Below, in pieces: positions 60,101 to 64,000 of a DNA stretch of 64,000 nt; position 1 is the stretch's first letter; each line of letters begins with the position of its first letter. The translations under genes and the position numbers were made by a program. The notes below the pieces were generated by a model. The model did not search any database. It saw only the letters and a list, made by a program, of their open reading frames with translations, and was not told where the DNA came from. This DNA comes from Clavulina sp. PMI_390 (lineage: Eukaryota; Basidiomycota; Agaricomycetes; Cantharellales; Hydnaceae): assembly GCA_015039315.1 (NCBI GenBank), contig WIDE01000018.1:45788-109787 (forward strand), given 5' to 3'.

Positions 60101-62227
60101 GTCAATGGACCTTGCGATCTCTAGAGGCCATTCCCTATCAGGATCGTCCCAGTCATGGACGTCAAATTTCTTCATGCTCTTGCGGAAGTGTACGGATCGG
60201 TCCTCCAATGTGTAGTCGACGACTAACATCCCCTTGAAACCACACATCCGAATTTGGAACGCGCTGGGCAGACGCGTCATTAGGGATGAAGCAGTGAGAT
60301 GCCGCGCGTCAACGGCCGCCGCCCAAACTGCTGCAGCGAGCTCGGGTGAGATGCGACCAACACCATCAGTAAAGGTAAAGCCATTCCTCACGACATCCTC
60401 CTCGTCTTCAAAGACCTCACTGCGCTTGACGAGGATGGAGGTATCCGTCGCGCTGAACGCCTGTGCGACTCGGGCGGGATATAGAGCAGGGTAGTGATCG
60501 ACAGGAATCTTGCCGTTGGTGGATATCGAAAAGTCTCCGATTTGCTTCATTATGAAAGTCGAGTCCACATAGTTGTGGGTGTGTTCGTCGATGAATGGAT
60601 TAATAAACCAGAAATTGTGCGAGCGCAGGGCTGACATAGAATAGCCAAGATAGCCAAAATGTCGTCCACCAACAGTCAAACCGTCTTGGGGTAAGGGTAT
60701 GATGCATCAAATCAGCTTCTGAAGAGTGTTTGGTACAAAGTACTTACTGATGAATAGGTCTCGAATGACGCGGTTGTAGATCTGCTCAGAGTTATCAACC
60801 TCATGGGCAAATCGGTAGCTCATTTTATCTTCATCTGCAAGGGTCACTCGGAGAAAGTGATCTTGGTAGTCAGGGTACCATCTTAATACTCGATTGCTGA
60901 CGTCCGGTTCAGGCCCTGCCAGAATTCTAGTGGATGGAGTGCATGTCACCTAAGAATTGGAATAAAGAAGTCAAAGAAACTCAGATGGATCAATAGGAAT
61001 GGGCCTACCTGAGGAACAAGGTAATCCTGGGCTGTTCTCTTTCTGCGAGTTGTCGGATACTCGGCTTTTGTCATATCATGCTCAGTGAAAGCAAAGGTCT
61101 CAGCCGTAGACACGGTAGGATCAGAAGAGTATTGTTTCAAGTTGATCTTCCAGGCCTTGAGAAAGTTCACCACAGATTCTGGTCCTTTAGCCTTCACCAT
61201 GCTGAGGAGCTTCCCTTCCAGCAGGTAGAGCTCCTCAGGATTGAGGAGGCCGCTGTAGATCAGTGAATCACACTGGTATGCGACTGCGAACGGGAAGGCT
61301 CGGATCATCTTTGTGAAGCGATCAAGTTGTTTTTTGGAATAAAGCCCTTGCTTTGAAACGTCAACTTTCACTGTTTCTATCGTGGGTAGTCCGAATTGTC
61401 GTGCCTGGCGCTGAAACACTCTGAATTCGTCATCCGAGAAGAAGCGAAGAAAGAACACGCGAGAAGCAAATGGAGCGATGCGGGCGTGGGCGGCAATAGG
61501 CTCAAGAAATTCACGGCTCTCATTCAGGCAGGGATATCTGGCAATCTACGCTAAGGGATGGTTAAGACACGAGAATTTGTGATGCTCACCTCGTTCGGGC
61601 ATGAAAACGGTCGATAATATCATCTTTTCTGAGTTGTTCATGATAGAGACCAGTGTCGAATGATGGGGCATGTCGCAAGGTGAACATCGTCCACTGCTCT
61701 TGGGCATCATGACTCACACTCTCAATGTTCTCGAGCGCGAAGACAATGTTTTGGGAGCGCTGAGAGGGTTCTGCATCAGCTGGCTACGAGAAGGGGTGTT
61801 AATAAATGCTCTGAGTGCATACCTCGTGCATCGGGCCTCCGATCTGAAGCCGCAGTTGACGCGATCGTTCTATGTCATCGAAGAGGAAGTAACAGTCCTA
61901 TATGCTAACTCAGGAATCTTGACAGCTCTCAAAAGAATGGCAAGACATCTAACTTCTTCTGTGCAGTCTTGTTCGTACTCATTAGAATACTGTCGAGTGT
62001 ATGCTCCATAGGTTGGGGGCGGACTTCGAACGGAGCATCCGAATGCAAAGCGAAGCACCCGAACGCGTTCTGTGCCTGAGCCAGTATGCTGCCCCACATA
62101 ATCAAAGTCTGTACAAGTGAGGATGACAAGCTTGGGTTGTGGCTTTGAGGAGTCAAAAAAAACAAAGTTAGTGAATGCTACCTGGGTTACGATTGTCGAA
62201 GGGATCTCTCCGGTAGGGTCGTCCCAT
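57116..62227 (-). CDS. RNA-dependent RNA polymerase of RNA silencing, with PPGL-repeat insert
   Basis: Many short exons; about 1,400 residues. The catalytic motif is GDLDGDIFNI (at about 59270). Upstream are hallmark blocks: LRVTLADEDKMSYRF, NFWFINPFIDEHTH, FTFTDGVGRISPELA, FQIRMCGFKGMLVVDYTLED and VVISRSPTIHPGDAQ. Downstream, LILSEQHSQAVDYPKTGQPV, YRSQKAVGKLFRDI, and the C-terminal helical part LTEEELFIGTITAKSQVSRR end the chain. Cellular RdRPs copy aberrant RNA into dsRNA for Dicer (QDE-1 in Neurospora, Rdp1 in fission yeast). Between the last two blocks lies a Pro/Ser-rich insert with seven PPGL motifs (DNA about 57985-58245). The 5' end: an ATG at 62227 (MGRPYRRDPFDNRNP) fits; an upstream in-frame ATG at 62365 would leave only 9 bp to the divergent gene. 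Several exon borders inside 59000-61660 are approximate. Confidence 0.88.
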
Positions 62228-62374
62228 CAAAGTTTCGCGGATGTTGTTGATCGTGCGGCAGGAATAAAAAAACGTGGGTAAATCAGGAATAATTGGCGCA
62301 CGCACACAGGCGTAATATCGAATCACCCTCGCATCGCCACTTGTCAACAAAGCCACACAAACCATCCGCCAAGG
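62228..62374. promoter_or_regulatory. Putative short bidirectional promoter
   Basis: Only 147 bp separate the chosen RdRP ATG (-) from the arrestin-fold gene ATG (+). Both promoters and leaders must fit here or overlap coding sequence. No individual element is identified with confidence. Confidence 0.4.
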
Positions 62375-64000
62375 ATGTCGTCCGTCAAACTGTACGTGCC
62401 GTCCATTCGTCTAACCGAATTTATCGACAATTTCCTTATCAAAACACGTGTAGGACGTTGAGACAGCCGCCTAATGTGGACTATGTCCAGGGTAAGGCTT
62501 AACGCTGCATCAAGCGCCCATATGACGTTAAACGATTCGTTGTAGGCTTCCCTGGCATTCCTGCAGGTGCCAATCGTCCACATGCATCTGTCAAAGGCGT
62601 ATGTACCACTACATTTGATGCAGTTACAATCCCTCATTTGGCCGCTGTTTTAGGTGGTGGAGGTGCGGGTCGGCCCAGGCCCACCGGTCAAGGCCAAGTA
62701 CATCAAGGTCGAGCTTCGTAAGATCGAGACTCTCCCTGGTGGAGGGCCCACGAATACCTTCACTGGAGTTGGTACGCATAAGTTCATATATCTTCACTAC
62801 TGGACACCATCTGAGGTTGTTCTTCCCCTCCAGTTGGGACTGGGTCCTTCAATGTCTGGACAGCGAAGGATGAATGGGAAGTAGTCAAAACGGTAGGTTA
62901 ACCCTTCCGCACTCGCTCTCACCCCCTAACGTCTTGTTTTGTTCTTAGGATGACATTCCGTTCAACATCCGCATTCCAGAGAACGTACCTCCGACTGTGC
63001 ATGTTGAGAATGGCGGTGGCATCCAGTATGAACTTGCTGCGGAGATCTGTATTAAAACTAAGAAGTGAGCTATGGGGGTCGATACTGTCGTCAACCGCCT
63101 GCTAACATGGTTTGTGTACCTGCAGGGGGCTGTTTCGCAAGGAAGTCTCTCCGCTTCGTGAGACTACTGCCAAGATTACTATCGACAAACATGAACTTCA
63201 CTCTACGTGGCCGGTCTACCTGAAGCCTGACGTCCGTAATATGCAAAAGAACGGGTTTGACCTGACGGTTGAGCGCCATAACACCTGTTATGGGCCTGGC
63301 GACGTCGTCAATGTCAAAGCCATTCTCAAATCTTTGACTGGCACAGGCACCGTTCGTGTATATGAAATGGCGCTACGTGAGACTGCCGTGTACCGTCAAT
63401 TCCCTGGTACCACCGGTCCCAAAGGCGCCAGTGGACCCGTTGTGCGCTCCAACTTTATTGGAACGAACAAACTGCCCGTGCGAGTTGTCATTCGCCCAGG
63501 GTTGTCGGACAGCATAGATCTGAAATGCACCATCCCTTCCACGCACAAGACTACGACGGTGGTGACCGCGGAGCATATTGAAATTGTCTACAGCTTGGCA
63601 GTTCGAACTATTCTGGAGGACAAAACAGAGCTTGTGATTGACAACATCCCTATCATGATGTCAAATTGGCCACGGTGTGTTCCGTTCTTCCTTCCTTACA
63701 CACGACCAGCAAGCTCATTTCCTGCCCCCTAGACAAGTGTCTGAGACCACAGTACAGTGCGTCGTTTCCTCCCTTACTCTGGTAGACGGCAGCTAAAATT
63801 GCATCATTAGAACTATTGGCTATGCCCCACATCTCTCCCTCGATCAGGCACCCCAACCCCGCCCTTCAACTGACACAGCAGCGAGCCCTCGACCTCTTAG
63901 TACTGTCTCGACGCTACCTGGTCACAGACAGCAACGCCCCTACTCTATCGCAGAGAAAGTAGGTGGAGGAGGATCCAACACATTACCTGCTAATGGGAAC
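62375..64000 (+). CDS. Arrestin-domain protein (3' end beyond the window)
   Basis: Starts at 62375 (MSSVKL); an intron of 61 nt at 62393-62453 joins it to TLRQPPNVDYVQG, then GFPGIPAGANRPHASVKG, VVEVRVGPGPPVKAKYIKVE and LRKIETLPGGGPTNTF. Later exons give DDIPFNIRIPENVPPTVHVE, GIQYELAAEICIKTKK and the long exon from about 63125 (GLFRKEVSPLRETTAKITID, then YGPGDVVNVKAILKS, VVTAEHIEIVYSLAVRTILE). This is the two-domain beta-sandwich order of arrestin_N and arrestin_C. It has no PY motif within the visible part. The frame is still open at base 64000 in a Ser/Pro-rich tail. The likely role is as an endocytic adaptor in the cytoplasm, by family analogy. Confidence 0.75.

Overview
This window is eukaryotic and fungal. 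Genes are split by short GT-AG introns (about 46-80 nt), spacing is tight, and several proteins are fungus-specific: Byr4/Bfa1, Sos7, Ggc1, a fungal RNA-dependent RNA polymerase and PY-motif alpha-arrestins. Serine/proline-rich proteins and F-box/LRR genes of the kind seen here suggest a basidiomycete, probably an Agaricomycete. A Rhizoctonia/Ceratobasidium-like source is an inference from style, not a proven placement.

Left part (1-12 kb): an F-box gene (-), a Sos7-like kinetochore gene (+, 7 exons) and a RAD51-family recombinase (-, 8 exons) that converges on it. Then comes an accessory array of small Pro/Gly-rich WW-domain genes, all on the minus strand: WW1 (205 aa), a decayed copy, WW2 (205 aa), and WW3, which is cut by a 531-base run of N. 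The three intact starts share a TATA box and an upstream block at nearly fixed distances from the ATG, so promoters were duplicated with the genes.

Middle (12-36 kb): an F-box/LRR gene (+), a very large disordered nuclear-looking protein (-), a tandem pair of small zinc-ribbon genes (+), an alpha-arrestin with PPxY motifs (+), another F-box gene with an acidic tail (-), and three tandem secreted serine carboxypeptidases (S10, +) with matching exon structure.

Right part (37-64 kb) is mostly conserved housekeeping and cell-cycle genes: a dual-specificity phosphatase (+), Byr4/Bfa1-like septation inhibitor (+), mitochondrial GTP/GDP carrier Ggc1 (-), dynactin p150Glued (+), splicing factor SF3B2/Cus1 (+), an RNA-silencing RNA-dependent RNA polymerase with an unusual PPGL-repeat insert (-), and a second arrestin-fold gene (+) that runs off the window end. 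Rad51, Sos7, Byr4 and dynactin all serve chromosome or division biology, but nothing indicates an operon-like unit. The WW array, zinc-ribbon pair and carboxypeptidase triplet are lineage-specific tandem expansions.
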